From Sphingomonas beigongshangi (GTDB lineage Bacteria > Pseudomonadota > Alphaproteobacteria > Sphingomonadales > Sphingomonadaceae), in NCBI RefSeq assembly GCF_016820445.1, contig NZ_JADHDT010000004.1:1-64000 (forward strand): a stretch of DNA of 64,000 bases, in the 5' to 3' direction. The stretch's first letter is position 1. The number at the start of each line of letters is the position of its first letter. The position numbers were made by a program, and so were the translations under genes. Under the pieces are notes generated by a model. That model was not told where the DNA came from, did not search any database, and saw nothing but the letters and a program-made list of their open reading frames with translations. Shown here in pieces: positions 23,588-32,066 of this stretch.

Positions 23588-23919
23588 GGAAGGCGGCTCA
23601 GCGAGGCGTAGAGGCCAGTCGGCGTTCCGCCGCTGATCGTGATGCGGACCTTGGCGTTCGATCCGAGGCCAATACCGGTGCCGCCCGTCGTGTCATTCGC
23701 GGTCTTGGCGCTGCCCAGGTTCTGATAGGTCGTGCCGTCAGGCCCAGCCGATTGAAGCTGCACCGATGCGCCGTTGAACGCGCCTGCGGTCACGCTGAAA
23801 ACGTAGTCGCCCCCGTAGACCGTCGTTGCCGGCTGGTCGCCCGTGGCGCTGAGATTGCTGGCGAGCGTCACGTTCTCGCGGATGCTGCCATCGCTATACT
23901 GCTGATCGTTATAGGCCAT
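23584..23919 (-). CDS. Small structural/decoration protein (111 aa)
   Basis: Beta-rich: TTVYGGDYVFSVTAGAFNGA, SVQLQSAGPDGTTYQNLG, AKVRITISGGTPTGLYASLS. Such sandwich proteins with VQLQxxxPDG are common beside capsid genes of phages. It is the first gene after the terminator-like hairpin that follows the capsid genes and overlaps the LamG hydrolase by 4 bp. Confidence 0.6.
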   Translation of the reverse strand: MAYNDQQYSDGSIRENVTLASNLSATGDQPATTVYGGDYVFSVTAGAFNGASVQLQSAGPDGTTYQNLGSAKTANDTTGGTGIGLGSNAKVRITISGGTPTGLYASLSRLP

Positions 23920-23931
23920 CGTGCGCCCCCA

Positions 23932-23962
23932 GGAAGAAACGGGGGCCGGTTTCCCGACCCCC
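23932..23962 (-). terminator. Terminator-like hairpin after the capsid genes
   Basis: On the minus strand GGGGGTCGG, GAAA tetraloop, CCGGCCCCC (one G-U pair), followed by GTTTCTTCC. It stands between the stop of the gene at 23970 and the start of the gene at 23919. The U-run is poor, so it may attenuate rather than stop late transcription, lowering expression of the distal genes relative to capsid. Confidence 0.6.
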
Positions 23963-23969
23963 TAGGCGC

Positions 23970-24275
23970 TCAGAGCGCAGGCTCGTTCGCTGCCTTGATG
24001 GCCGCGATCAGTTCCTTCTTGCTCATGCCGGTCGGGTCGACCTTCAGCGTGAGCGCGAGGGCGCGCAGGGCGTCGACCGACTGGCCCTCCAGCGGCACGT
24101 CAGCCGGAACCTTCTCGGTCGCCGCCTGGATCGCATGCGCGTCCTTCGGCTTGACCTCTGTCCAGTTGTCGTTCGGCTCCGCATCCGTCACGAACACGTC
24201 GCCCGCCTTGTGGTAAGCGCCGGCCGTGTGAACGTCTTCCGGCGCCGTATAGGCCTTGGGGTTACGCTTGGTCAT
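23970..24275 (-). CDS. Hypothetical head-region protein with HeH/SAP-like C-terminus
   Basis: 101 residues. After a charged N-terminal part comes VDALRALALTLKVDPTGMSK and KKELIAAIKAA, the helix-extension-helix pattern found in small phage proteins that follow the capsid gene. It may bind nucleic acid or act as a minor head protein. Confidence 0.6.
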   Translation of the reverse strand: MTKRNPKAYTAPEDVHTAGAYHKAGDVFVTDAEPNDNWTEVKPKDAHAIQAATEKVPADVPLEGQSVDALRALALTLKVDPTGMSKKELIAAIKAANEPAL

Positions 24276-24287
24276 GTCATCCGCTCC

Positions 24288-24731
24288 TTACAGGACCTGG
24301 TTGGTCTGGTTGCCCGCGGTGATGCTTGCGGTGATGCGGCCCGTGGTCGGAGCAGTGCCGGTCACCGTGTAATAGAGGCGGTGATAGCGGCGGTCTGCGC
24401 TGACCGGGACTTCATCGGGGAGGATGTGCGCGGCGCCGGCCTGAAGCTGCGCGAGCGTGTACGGGCCGCCGGTGATGACGGTCGTCAGGTTCTGGGTGAA
24501 CGCCGCATCGTCCGCCACCTGATAGCCAACGGTGAGGTTGGTCAGGTTGTTGAACGACTCCGTGACGCGAATGGCCAGCGGCAGCTCGTTGCCCTTGCCC
24601 ATGTCACGACGCAGCGGGGAAGCCGCGCCATAGACGGTGCCGGTCGCGCCGGTGTCCCAGACATTGGTGGACGCCGTGGTTGCCGTGATCGGCTGGCGGT
24701 CGGAGAAAAGCTCCGTGCGATCAAAGATCAT
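24288..24731 (-). CDS. Bbp16-type capsid cement protein
   Basis: 147 residues: MIFDRTELFSDRQPITATTA followed by STNVWDTG, PLAIRVTESFNNLTNLTVGY and a beta-rich end. The N-terminal pattern (FSDxQxxTxTAxSTNVxDxG) and place directly after the major capsid protein match the Bbp16 family, which stabilises the shell of BPP-1-like phages. Confidence 0.75.
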   Translation of the reverse strand: MIFDRTELFSDRQPITATTASTNVWDTGATGTVYGAASPLRRDMGKGNELPLAIRVTESFNNLTNLTVGYQVADDAAFTQNLTTVITGGPYTLAQLQAGAAHILPDEVPVSADRRYHRLYYTVTGTAPTTGRITASITAGNQTNQVL

Positions 24732-24745
24732 GGTTCCTGTCTCCC

Positions 24746-25783
24746 TTACGAAGCCGCAACGACGCGGGCTTCCGCGTTGATGAGCGAGTCAGTTTCGCGA
24801 ATGGGCATGGTGCGGTACGTGAGCACCTCACGGCCGGCGAGTTCGTCCGGGGTCAGCCGGATCTTGTTGTCCGACGCGCCGCTGTTGGTCTGGAGCGAGT
24901 CCAGATATTCTAGCACGGTACGGTTGGCGTACATCACGGTCTTGCCGGGGCTGACCATGCCGCCGTTGCCGATCTTGGCGTTACGACGGGTCTGGAGCTT
25001 GTAGTAAGCCGACCGCAGGTATTTCATCAGGTCGAGCGTGCCGGCCTGCATAGCGCTGACCGAAATGTTGGCGATGCGCGCGTTGAAGCGCCAGTCACCG
25101 ACACGGCAGCCCAGGTGCTGACGGAACAGCTCTTCCTTGGCGTAGTAGGGGTTGCCCACGTCATCCAGGACGCGCTGGTCGCCCATGTCCTGACGCGAAA
25201 CGCCCGCCGTGGTGCCCTCCGGGTAGATCAGCGACGTCTGGTTCTCGCCCCAGGTGATGAACCAGATGGAGGTGTTGTCGTTGCCGGTGCCGCCAGCGTC
25301 CACGATCTGGTTGCCCGCGCCCTGACCGCCGATCGCGTTGTAACGCGCCGCAACGCCCTTGAAGCGCTCCGGAGTGGTGGCCGTGTCGGCGTAGAAGAAG
25401 TTCGTGGTCGCTTCCTGCGACATGGCTTCAAGGTAGGGCTGAGCCTCCGACATGCGCACGGCAGCCGGGTTCTTGCTGATCTCCAGCAGGCGCTTGTCGA
25501 TGGTCGACAGGCCTTCGAAGAAGCCCGTGGTGTCTTCGACCTGCGTGGTCGTGGACTTGCCCTGCGGAATGCCCTGATAGAGACGGCCCCACGTGACCTG
25601 CGGCAGACCCGTGCGGATCGTGGACAGGTGCTTGGTGCCCTGGTTCGCCTCGATCATCACCGCGTCTTCCATGAGCGGGTTGATGATGTTCAGCGCTTCG
25701 ATAACGGGTACGATGTTGCGGTTGTTGTCGGAGCGGCGGTAGATGTCCGCGAGCCCCAAGAAGCTGTTTCCGATGGTAGCCAT
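24746..25783 (-). CDS. Major capsid protein (Bbp17-like)
   Basis: 345 residues. NSFLGLADIYRRSDNNRNIV, EDAVMIEANQGTKHLSTIRT, LPQVTWGRLYQGIPQGKSTT, and RQHLGCRVGDWRFNARIANI are typical of the BPP-1-like major capsid protein (HK97 fold by family knowledge). It is preceded by the scaffold gene and followed by the cement gene, the standard order. A GGGAGG ribosome binding site lies before the ATG. Confidence 0.85.
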   Translation of the reverse strand: MATIGNSFLGLADIYRRSDNNRNIVPVIEALNIINPLMEDAVMIEANQGTKHLSTIRTGLPQVTWGRLYQGIPQGKSTTTQVEDTTGFFEGLSTIDKRLLEISKNPAAVRMSEAQPYLEAMSQEATTNFFYADTATTPERFKGVAARYNAIGGQGAGNQIVDAGGTGNDNTSIWFITWGENQTSLIYPEGTTAGVSRQDMGDQRVLDDVGNPYYAKEELFRQHLGCRVGDWRFNARIANISVSAMQAGTLDLMKYLRSAYYKLQTRRNAKIGNGGMVSPGKTVMYANRTVLEYLDSLQTNSGASDNKIRLTPDELAGREVLTYRTMPIRETDSLINAEARVVAAS

Positions 25784-25802
25784 ATGGCCTCCCTTTGAGC
25801 GT

Positions 25803-25820
25803 GGAGGCCGTCAGGCCTCC
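25803..25820 (-). promoter_or_regulatory. Stem-loop between scaffold and capsid genes
   Basis: GGAGGCC, TGAC loop, GGCCTCC on the minus strand: a perfect 7-bp stem just after the scaffold stop and before the capsid ribosome binding site. No T-run follows. It could protect the capsid message from 3' decay or mark an RNA-processing site, allowing more capsid than scaffold. Confidence 0.4.
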
Positions 25821-25821
25821 G

Positions 25822-26733
25822 TTAGCGGCGGATGTCGTCGGGGTAGAGCAGCGAGGCGGCGTCAGCGGGGGTGGGGTTGCCACCTGTGATGCCGGGACGC
25901 GCTGCGGGCGGAAGCTGGGACTTGGCTGCCCTCACAGGCTCCATCTTCTTCTTCATCAGCTGGTCGTACTTGTCGGCCTTGGCCTTGAAGTCTCCGATGC
26001 GACGAAGGGCGAGGATGTCGGCCGCACGGGCCTGCGCCATCACTTCCTGCGAATATCCGAGTTCTGCCGCGATGGGCTGCAACTTCTCAAGCAGCTTCGC
26101 ACGCTCCGATGGGTCGGACCATTCGGTACCTAGTGCGTCTTCCAGTGCGTGGTGTTCGGCCTGAATTTCGGCCTGATACTGCTGCTGGGAGATCGCGTCG
26201 GCGTGTTGCCGGGATTGTTCGATCTGCTGCGAGATCGCGTCTCGCTGGGCAGCGGCGTAATCATACTCCGCTTTCTGCTGATAGTAAAGATCACGATGTT
26301 GCGGATCACCACTCGAAAGCAACCGCGGGTCCGGTATCTCAGGGACTGGCGGCAGGAACTGCTGGAGCGCGCGCTGATGGTTCTCCATGATCGTGCTGAG
26401 CGCCTGTCGCGCCTCGCTCTCGACCGCCTGCCGCGTGCTGGACGCCTCGCGGCTCTTCTGTTGCAGGAATTTCTCGCGATCGGCCTCGCGCTGCGCGATT
26501 ACCTCCTGCGCCTCACGGGGGAGGGTGCCGAACACTTCCTTCGCGTCCTTGGCCCAACTGGTCGGCGCGGCAATCGGTTCTAGATCGGGCTGCTGTCCTC
26601 CGTCTCCGGACTGCTCTTCACCCTCAGGGGTTTCGGCCCCGGCGTCCGGGTCCTGCTGCGGCTCGGCCTCATAGCCTTCCTGCGGCTGTTCGACGGTATC
26701 GACGGGCTGCTCGACGGGGGTTTCAATGTCCAT
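25822..26733 (-). CDS. Scaffolding protein
   Basis: 303 residues from ATG 26733 (purine-rich AGGGAGCAGGG upstream). The first 50 residues are very acidic and Gln-rich; then follow SWAKDAKEVFGTLPREAQEV, a motif frequent in phage scaffolds, and long charged helices, ending in a basic/proline tail. Position before the major capsid gene and the coiled-coil, highly charged composition fit an internal scaffold. Confidence 0.7.
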   Translation of the reverse strand: MDIETPVEQPVDTVEQPQEGYEAEPQQDPDAGAETPEGEEQSGDGGQQPDLEPIAAPTSWAKDAKEVFGTLPREAQEVIAQREADREKFLQQKSREASSTRQAVESEARQALSTIMENHQRALQQFLPPVPEIPDPRLLSSGDPQHRDLYYQQKAEYDYAAAQRDAISQQIEQSRQHADAISQQQYQAEIQAEHHALEDALGTEWSDPSERAKLLEKLQPIAAELGYSQEVMAQARAADILALRRIGDFKAKADKYDQLMKKKMEPVRAAKSQLPPAARPGITGGNPTPADAASLLYPDDIRR

Positions 26734-26747
26734 GGTTCCCTGCTCCC

Positions 26748-26900
26748 TCAAAATGGCTTCCACAGGCGCGAGCGGATGCGATGGCGCTCTCGGGCCCGTT
26801 CCTCGGCTTTGGTGATCTCTGCGCGCTCTGCGTCGGTCATGAGCGCTGCCGCCCGCTGTGCCGCGATAAGGCGCTGGTAAGCGTCATCAGCCGCCGACAT
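26748..26900 (-). CDS. Small helical protein (50 aa)
   Basis: MSAADDAYQRLIAAQRAAAL, then TDAERAEITKAEERARERHR and a basic end. One long amphipathic helix, no family. It fits the operon spacing between the scaffold and the next small gene. Confidence 0.5.
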   Translation of the reverse strand: MSAADDAYQRLIAAQRAAALMTDAERAEITKAEERARERHRIRSRLWKPF

Positions 26901-26903
26901 AGG

Positions 26904-27218
26904 TCAGTAGCTCGCATAACGGCGCTGCTCGGTATTCAGGCGAGCGATGTTGCCGGCTCGATCGGCTTCGGCCTGCGCCTGCTGGCCATCCGCAATCAGC
27001 GCGGTCATCTGCACCTCGACTTGGTCAAGGATCTTCAGCGCTGTGGACAGCTTCTCGACCATAGCCAGCGGTTCACCACGCATCGGATGCTTTGCAGCGA
27101 CCTCGCGGAGCTTTGCCAGATAGTCGTCTCGGATCACCGACAGCGCTGGCCCGACGAACTCCTTCATCGCGGCGTCGGCCCGTTCAGCACGGGCCATGCG
27201 CATTGCTTCATCGGCCAT
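26904..27218 (-). CDS. Helical hypothetical protein (104 aa)
   Basis: Almost entirely alpha-helical and charged (MRMARAERADAAMKEF, LAMVEKLSTALKILDQ, AEADRAGNIARLNTEQRR). It lies between portal and scaffold, where podoviruses often have small morphogenesis genes. No recognised motif. Confidence 0.55.
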   Translation of the reverse strand: MADEAMRMARAERADAAMKEFVGPALSVIRDDYLAKLREVAAKHPMRGEPLAMVEKLSTALKILDQVEVQMTALIADGQQAQAEADRAGNIARLNTEQRRYASY

Positions 27219-27333
27219 TGCGGTTGCTCCAAATGCGAGGGATGAAGCGAAGCCATGCCCAAGGCGACCTTTGCCGCTCAGGCTCGTTGCCCAATGCCTC
27301 CCTCAGTGCGACGGCATAGAAGATCGGGTTCAT
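27208..27333 (-). CDS. Small basic protein (41 aa)
   Basis: MNPIFYAVALREALGNEPER, then WAWLRFIPRIWSNRNGR. Coupled to the upstream 53-aa gene (ATGA), and its end overlaps the next start by 11 bp. The aromatic-basic end could sit at a membrane surface. Function unknown. Confidence 0.45.
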   Translation of the reverse strand: MNPIFYAVALREALGNEPERQRSPWAWLRFIPRIWSNRNGR

Positions 27334-27491
27334 TGCCGCGGCTCCGCTTCTACGAGGGTGATTTCCTGCGGCTCGCCAGTCACGAAGCTGACGATCTCGC
27401 GCGCAGTGCCGACGCAATCGCCGTAGCGACCGCACTCGACGGCTTTCTCGACGGCCCAGCACCGGATTTCGATCAACTCGTCTCGGGTCAC
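27330..27491 (-). CDS. Small hypothetical protein (53 aa), GTG start
   Basis: MTRDELIEIRCWAVEKAVEC with four Cys or Trp residues in the first 30, then a beta-like end (GEPQEITLVEAEP). Starts GTG overlapping the portal stop (GTGA). No family recognised; overlap on both sides supports expression. Confidence 0.5.
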   Translation of the reverse strand: MTRDELIEIRCWAVEKAVECGRYGDCVGTAREIVSFVTGEPQEITLVEAEPRQ

Positions 27492-29647
27492 TGGTCCAGC
27501 TCCCCCCCAGGACGGAAGCTGCTGATCGTGTCGTCCTTCTCGTCAGCCTGCTCAGCTTTCTGCTGGGCCATCTTTTGGTCGAAGGCGAACCGGCGTTCAG
27601 CTAGGTCCATCTCAAAGTTTTGCTGCCGCTGCGCGAGTGCTGTCTCAAGCTCCTGCGACTGCTGCTTCAAATGCGCATCCAAGGCTGCCCGCTCGCGCTG
27701 CATCTGGAGGTCGAAATCCTGCTGGCGCGCGGCTAGCTCGTTTTTGGCATCCATCTGCTGTGCGTCGAGCTGGAGCTTCGACATCGCATGTTCGTGAGCC
27801 TGCTGGTCCTTTGCCGCCTGCACCTGAGCATCGGTCTGCGTCTTGACGATCTCAGGGTTGGGCTGGGGCTCTGCCGGGGGAAGGTCGGCCGGGTTCAGCA
27901 CGTATTCCGAAGGCGACCCGAGCCCGCTGTCTTCCACGTAGCCGCGCAGGTTCTGGTAGACCTGCTCTTCGCTGACGATGCGCCCGCCGGCTGCGACGAT
28001 CCCCTGCTGAATCTGAAAAAGCTGCATCCGGGCAGCGATCTTCTGATCCTTGTTACCCGTGCCGATGCCGACGTTGATCAGCATGTCGATGTCTTCAGGC
28101 CACTTGCGCGGATCGATCTGGCGGTATTTGCCCTCGATCTTCATGCGGAACGGCAGGCCGAACTTGCGCATCAGCCGGTACCGCTTGGCGAACATCGGGG
28201 CGATCAGGAACTCCACGAAATTGCGGGTCACGTAGAGTTCGATCTGCTGCGACTGCGCCATGAGCATGCCCATGCCGGTCGCGGTCTTGTTCATCGTGTC
28301 GGGGTTGAGGCCCTGCGACTGCCGGGTGACGCCGGTACGGCTTTCCCGCTCGGCAGACATCATCTCCATGCCCTGGAACGCGGTCGGGCTAGTATCCTGC
28401 TGCGCCAGCGGGGCAGGGGCATTGGTCCCGGTGTAGCGGACGAGCCCACCAGGCCGCACCGTCAGCAGGTCATCGATCGTATCAACCGTCATCGAGTCTT
28501 GGCTGACCAGCGTGCGAGGGCTGGTCGACAGGTAGAGGCTGTCCAACCCCTGACGCAGCAGAACCGAGCGGATGCGCTGGATGTCCATAACCTTGTCGGC
28601 CGAACTATCACCGACCAGTCGATGCTGGCGCGGGAAGGGCGACCACAGCGAATAGGGCTGCTCGTCAACTTCCATGACCTTCAGCACCACGTTCCCGACG
28701 CGATGCACGAACAGGCGTTCAGCAATGCCGTCGCCGTTCAGATCGTAGAGAACGTACTCTTCCTCAAGCCAGATGATCTTGTTGGCGCCCGTCCGCTGGC
28801 CAACACTCTGCACTGTGACGCTACGGCGCTCGTCTCGCGCCTGCTCCACGGTCGTGTTGGTGTTGCCGGTACCCCAGACATTCTCAAGCTCAGTGATGTC
28901 GTAACCGAGCTTGACGAGATCGGACGTGGTGCGGCGCATCCGCTCCCCGACATAGATCGCCTCATCCAGACAGTCGGCATCAGGCGAGACCCGGAAGAAC
29001 TCGTTCGGTACGGCAACGTCACGAAACATCGGCGGCTGTGGAATCTCGACCACCGCGTCAAACAGCAGGTCCTCGCCATCCATCAGCGGCTCGGCCTGGA
29101 CGATGCGCAGACCATCGGCCGTCATCAGCCCAGCGTCGTCGTGCTCCAGGATTTCGTCAGCCATCAGCCGACGCGGCTCGCGCTTAGGCGGCTGCGGTTC
29201 GGCAAACGTCTTGACGATGCCCGTCATCTCCATCTGCCCAGCCTTCAGGGCATCGTGCAGAACGCGATAGCCGTTTTGCTTTCTAAGGAACTGGTAGCGG
29301 ACAGCGGCGGTCGCTTCCTCGCCATAGTCGATCATGACTGGCTGTTGCGTCTGCTCGTTCAGCACCGGCTGGCCATCGTCGCCGATCTGCGGCTCGGCTT
29401 CCGTCTGGAACTCGACCGCCTTGCCGCTCGCCAGGATCGTGTTGAGGATGCCGACCTGCTGCGTGTCGATGACCTCCGCAACGTCGCGGGTGACAGCTTG
29501 GCTGCGACCCTCGACCTCATCGCCATAGGGACGGCCATCGTAGAACTCGATCGCCGTTGCACGCCGATCCTCCAAGGAGGCATCGTAGCCGCGGCCCTGC
29601 TCGGTTTGCAGAAAGTTGATGAACTCGGATGGGACGTCAACGGCCAT
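27488..29647 (-). CDS. Portal protein
   Basis: 719 residues. The core carries the portal pattern of P22/BPP-1-like phages: RRATAIEFYDGRPYGDEVEG and RSQAVTRDVAEVIDTQ near the N-terminus, FRVSPDADCLDEAIYVGERM, then DSLYLSTSPRTLVSQDS. The C-terminal 150 residues (from about 570) form a long Gln-rich coiled coil as in the barrel/crown of large portals. It forms the dodecameric DNA gate. Order terminase-portal-scaffold-capsid is as expected. Confidence 0.88.
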   Translation of the reverse strand: MAVDVPSEFINFLQTEQGRGYDASLEDRRATAIEFYDGRPYGDEVEGRSQAVTRDVAEVIDTQQVGILNTILASGKAVEFQTEAEPQIGDDGQPVLNEQTQQPVMIDYGEEATAAVRYQFLRKQNGYRVLHDALKAGQMEMTGIVKTFAEPQPPKREPRRLMADEILEHDDAGLMTADGLRIVQAEPLMDGEDLLFDAVVEIPQPPMFRDVAVPNEFFRVSPDADCLDEAIYVGERMRRTTSDLVKLGYDITELENVWGTGNTNTTVEQARDERRSVTVQSVGQRTGANKIIWLEEEYVLYDLNGDGIAERLFVHRVGNVVLKVMEVDEQPYSLWSPFPRQHRLVGDSSADKVMDIQRIRSVLLRQGLDSLYLSTSPRTLVSQDSMTVDTIDDLLTVRPGGLVRYTGTNAPAPLAQQDTSPTAFQGMEMMSAERESRTGVTRQSQGLNPDTMNKTATGMGMLMAQSQQIELYVTRNFVEFLIAPMFAKRYRLMRKFGLPFRMKIEGKYRQIDPRKWPEDIDMLINVGIGTGNKDQKIAARMQLFQIQQGIVAAGGRIVSEEQVYQNLRGYVEDSGLGSPSEYVLNPADLPPAEPQPNPEIVKTQTDAQVQAAKDQQAHEHAMSKLQLDAQQMDAKNELAARQQDFDLQMQRERAALDAHLKQQSQELETALAQRQQNFEMDLAERRFAFDQKMAQQKAEQADEKDDTISSFRPGGELDQ

Positions 29648-29943
29648 CAGAATTGCTCCCAATAGTCGGCCTCATCGACCGCAATTTTGGAGCCAAAGAG
29701 GACCGCCCAAGCGTCGCCTGCTCTTCCAACAAGCCGCTTGGCTTTCGCCACCTTCCGCTGCCACCAAGTAGGATTCAGGTTGATCGCTTCAGGCCCCCAG
29801 GACAGATCCCAACGGCACATGACGGGCTCCCCATCATGGGGCACCGAGGACATAAGCGCCCCGTCAGGATGTCCTCGATAAAGGTCAGCCAGTTCTTTCG
29901 GGCTGCCAGTCACGACAAACCGTTTGATTGGCTCAACGACCAT
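29647..29943 (-). CDS. Hypothetical protein between terminase and portal (98 aa)
   Basis: MVVEPIKRFVVTGSPKELAD, then WDLSWGPEAINLNPTWWQRK and an acidic end. It overlaps both neighbours by single bases (TGATG). No family recognised; perhaps a minor head or packaging protein. Confidence 0.55.
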   Translation of the reverse strand: MVVEPIKRFVVTGSPKELADLYRGHPDGALMSSVPHDGEPVMCRWDLSWGPEAINLNPTWWQRKVAKAKRLVGRAGDAWAVLFGSKIAVDEADYWEQF

Positions 29944-31247
29944 CACACAATCCCCCTCGAAAGCTGCGAATAGTCGATGGCCCGAGACTGGACGGGCGGC
30001 GTGTATGCGACCGCCGCCAAGCCGAAAGCGTCGGCCCCGTGGCTCGACCAATCGTGGTTCGGCCCAAGGCCAATGCCGCGAGCCTCGTCCCGCTTCTCGT
30101 GGTACCAGCCGATGGCCTCTAGACCGCCAGCACAGCGCGACTCATCGAACCACATTTGCGGGAACAGCCGGCGCCCGGCCTCGACGCGCTGCATCGCTGC
30201 ACCTGCGCCCTGGTTCGGAATGACGCGCGTCGCAAAGCCCGCTTCCTTCAGCGCGCCCTCGTAGGTCGTCTGCTGGATCTTGTCGTGCTGGGCGCCGTCG
30301 TGCGGCAGGACGCACAGCGCTTTGCCGTAGCCGTTATCACGCAGCCAATTGACGTGGGTAGCCAGCGGTTGGCCTGACGCCTCGTAATAGTCGAGGAAGC
30401 GTATCTCGCGGGCGATGTACTGGACGATCCAGATCGCCGTCGCGTCGGCCTTTGCACCGGTGCCGCCGATATCCCAGACAGCGTACAGCGTCATCAGGGG
30501 GTCAGCAGCTACCCGGCCGACCCGCCCTTCTGCACGAGCCGCCTTGATCTGCTTGGCGTAATAGGCGCCTTCAACGATGCTGACGTAATCGCCCTCCCAG
30601 ATGTGGTCATAATCGTCGGGGGTTAGACGGAAGCAATCGTCGCGCTCCTGCTTCAGCTCGTTTGTCAGCCAAGGGTTATCCCGCCAGTTTGCCGTGACCA
30701 CGACGGCACCTGTCGGCTTGTTCGCGCCGGTGAACATGACGTCGACGGGATCGCTCTTGCGCCGTGGATTATAGCTCCACCACATCTGCGAGCCAGCCGC
30801 ACGCATCGTCGGTCGGTACAGGCCGATGCTGGTCTTGCTCGCCCCGTGCGCCTCTTCCCACCAGCCGCGCTTAAAGCCCTCCAGCGACTTGATGCTGTCG
30901 GCGGTGTAGTCGTTCATCCCCTTGAAGATGATCAGGCCATCACCGGGGGTTGCGATCACGTCGCGATACACCTTGAAGCCGTCGCCTTCCCCTAGGCGGA
31001 AGTCGCTCAGCTTCTTTTCGATCAGCGCTTTGGAGGACTGCGCCAGGTCCTTCTGCACCTCACGGATGCAAACCGATCGCAGGCCCTCGCCACCGCTCTC
31101 GCCAGGCTCGGCCATGCTGTCCTCAACAAGCATGCCGGCGAAGAAATGGGATTTGCCCGATCCCCGACCGCCCTTGGCAACCTTGTCGCGTGCCGGCTCC
31201 AGCAGCGGGACGAACACCCGCGCCGTGGGAATGTCGAGCGAGGCCAT
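29943..31247 (-). CDS. terL: Terminase large subunit
   Basis: 434 residues. ATPase: Walker A GGRGSGKS at 26-33, hydrophobic strand and acidic Walker B-like RGWWEEAH around 129-136. Nuclease domain: AVWDIGGTGAKADATA, then VLPHDGAQHD and the final NHDWSSHGADAF, providing the Asp triad of an RNase H-like fold. Matches the PBSX/BPP-1-like TerL family that cuts and pumps DNA into the procapsid. ATG overlaps the small terminase stop. Confidence 0.92.
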   Translation of the reverse strand: MASLDIPTARVFVPLLEPARDKVAKGGRGSGKSHFFAGMLVEDSMAEPGESGGEGLRSVCIREVQKDLAQSSKALIEKKLSDFRLGEGDGFKVYRDVIATPGDGLIIFKGMNDYTADSIKSLEGFKRGWWEEAHGASKTSIGLYRPTMRAAGSQMWWSYNPRRKSDPVDVMFTGANKPTGAVVVTANWRDNPWLTNELKQERDDCFRLTPDDYDHIWEGDYVSIVEGAYYAKQIKAARAEGRVGRVAADPLMTLYAVWDIGGTGAKADATAIWIVQYIAREIRFLDYYEASGQPLATHVNWLRDNGYGKALCVLPHDGAQHDKIQQTTYEGALKEAGFATRVIPNQGAGAAMQRVEAGRRLFPQMWFDESRCAGGLEAIGWYHEKRDEARGIGLGPNHDWSSHGADAFGLAAVAYTPPVQSRAIDYSQLSRGIV

Positions 31248-31612
31248 CAGCCCTGCGCTTTCGGGTCGAAGATCGTCCGCGTCACCTTCTCGTAAGTGAC
31301 GCTGCCGCTGTGCTCGTTCTCAACCTTGTCTCGCCAATCTCCCTGACCGGCGTTTTTCAGCGCAAAGATCGTGGAAGTGACGACCGGACCTTCAGCGGCG
31401 GTTAGCAGGCGGCGTTCGAGAAACGCCTGACGCTTTGACTTAGCCAAAGCTACCAATTCACCAAAATCGGGGTGCTGCTCGGCCCACTCATAGACACGCT
31501 GGCGGTGGATGTCGCATTCGCCAGCGGCAGCAGCCAGAGACAAACCTTCGGCCATCAGGGCAAGGATTTGCTCGCCAAGTTCAGGTGTGAAGATAGTGGG
31601 GCGGCCTGCCAT
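31247..31612 (-). CDS. Terminase small subunit
   Basis: 121 residues: AGRPTIFTPELGEQILALMA and AAAGECDIHRQRVYEWAEQH form a helix-turn-helix for recognition of the packaging site; the C-terminal part (FALKNAGQGDWRDKVENEH) is the family-typical oligomerisation tail. Directly upstream of and overlapping terL. Confidence 0.88.
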   Translation of the reverse strand: MAGRPTIFTPELGEQILALMAEGLSLAAAAGECDIHRQRVYEWAEQHPDFGELVALAKSKRQAFLERRLLTAAEGPVVTSTIFALKNAGQGDWRDKVENEHSGSVTYEKVTRTIFDPKAQG

Positions 31613-31625
31613 AACGCCGCCCCGG

Positions 31626-31835
31626 TTACACCACGCGAGTCTTGCGTTTTAGGGAGGAAAGTCGATTGCCGAGAACGTAATTGCGGCGACGGCGTTTCAA
31701 CTCATCGCCGCCACATTCGCTGATGGACCGCTTGAACCGCGGCGTGTCCATGCCGAGTGCTTCCTTGGCCTCCCAGCCCATTTGCTCGAAGACCTCAGCG
31801 AAGTCGGCAGGTGCGGGCAGGAATGGCCGGCCCAT
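31626..31835 (-). CDS. Small basic phage protein (69 aa)
   Basis: MGRPFLPAPADFAEVFEQMG, then LGMDTPRFKRSISECGG and a very basic tail (LKRRRRNYV, SSLKRKTR). It opens the late operon just before the small terminase. The basic tail and the RPF-type start suggest DNA binding. ATG 31835 is chosen; a GTG directly precedes it. Confidence 0.5.
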   Translation of the reverse strand: MGRPFLPAPADFAEVFEQMGWEAKEALGMDTPRFKRSISECGGDELKRRRRNYVLGNRLSSLKRKTRVV

Positions 31836-31845
31836 CACTTTACAG

Positions 31846-31871
31846 TGTCCGATAATAGTTCTTCTCGGACA
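31846..31871. promoter_or_regulatory. Inverted repeat TGTCCGA/TCGGACA
   Basis: Seven-base arms separated by 12 bp, just upstream of the first late gene. It could be an operator for late genes or a weak hairpin from upstream transcription; there is no T-run. Confidence 0.3.
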
Positions 31872-31886
31872 GTCGGAATGGGCATC

Positions 31887-32066
31887 CTACCCCTCCCTTT
31901 CGACGTGTGATTGGCGGCCAAAGCAGGCGACGACCCCCGAGCCCATGACGATGGATACGATCAGTCGACGCGCGATCTGGTCCAAAGTCGCGTTGCTCGG
32001 CGCGAAAGTCGCCAGCAAGCCAAACATGACCGTGAAGCCGATGCAGAACCTGCGGAAGTCGCTCAC
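31887..32066 (-). CDS. Small membrane protein (59 aa), GTG start
   Basis: RFCIGFTVMFGLLATFAP and LIVSIVMGSGVVACFG are two hydrophobic segments. The GTG overlaps the upstream stop (GTGA). Small two-span proteins are common in phage early regions; function unknown. Confidence 0.5.
   Translation of the reverse strand: MSDFRRFCIGFTVMFGLLATFAPSNATLDQIARRLIVSIVMGSGVVACFGRQSHVEREG

Noticed and set aside
27788-29665. Rightward 625-codon frame opposite the portal gene
   Set aside because: Antisense shadow of the portal coding sequence, His/Arg/Leu-rich and without motif.
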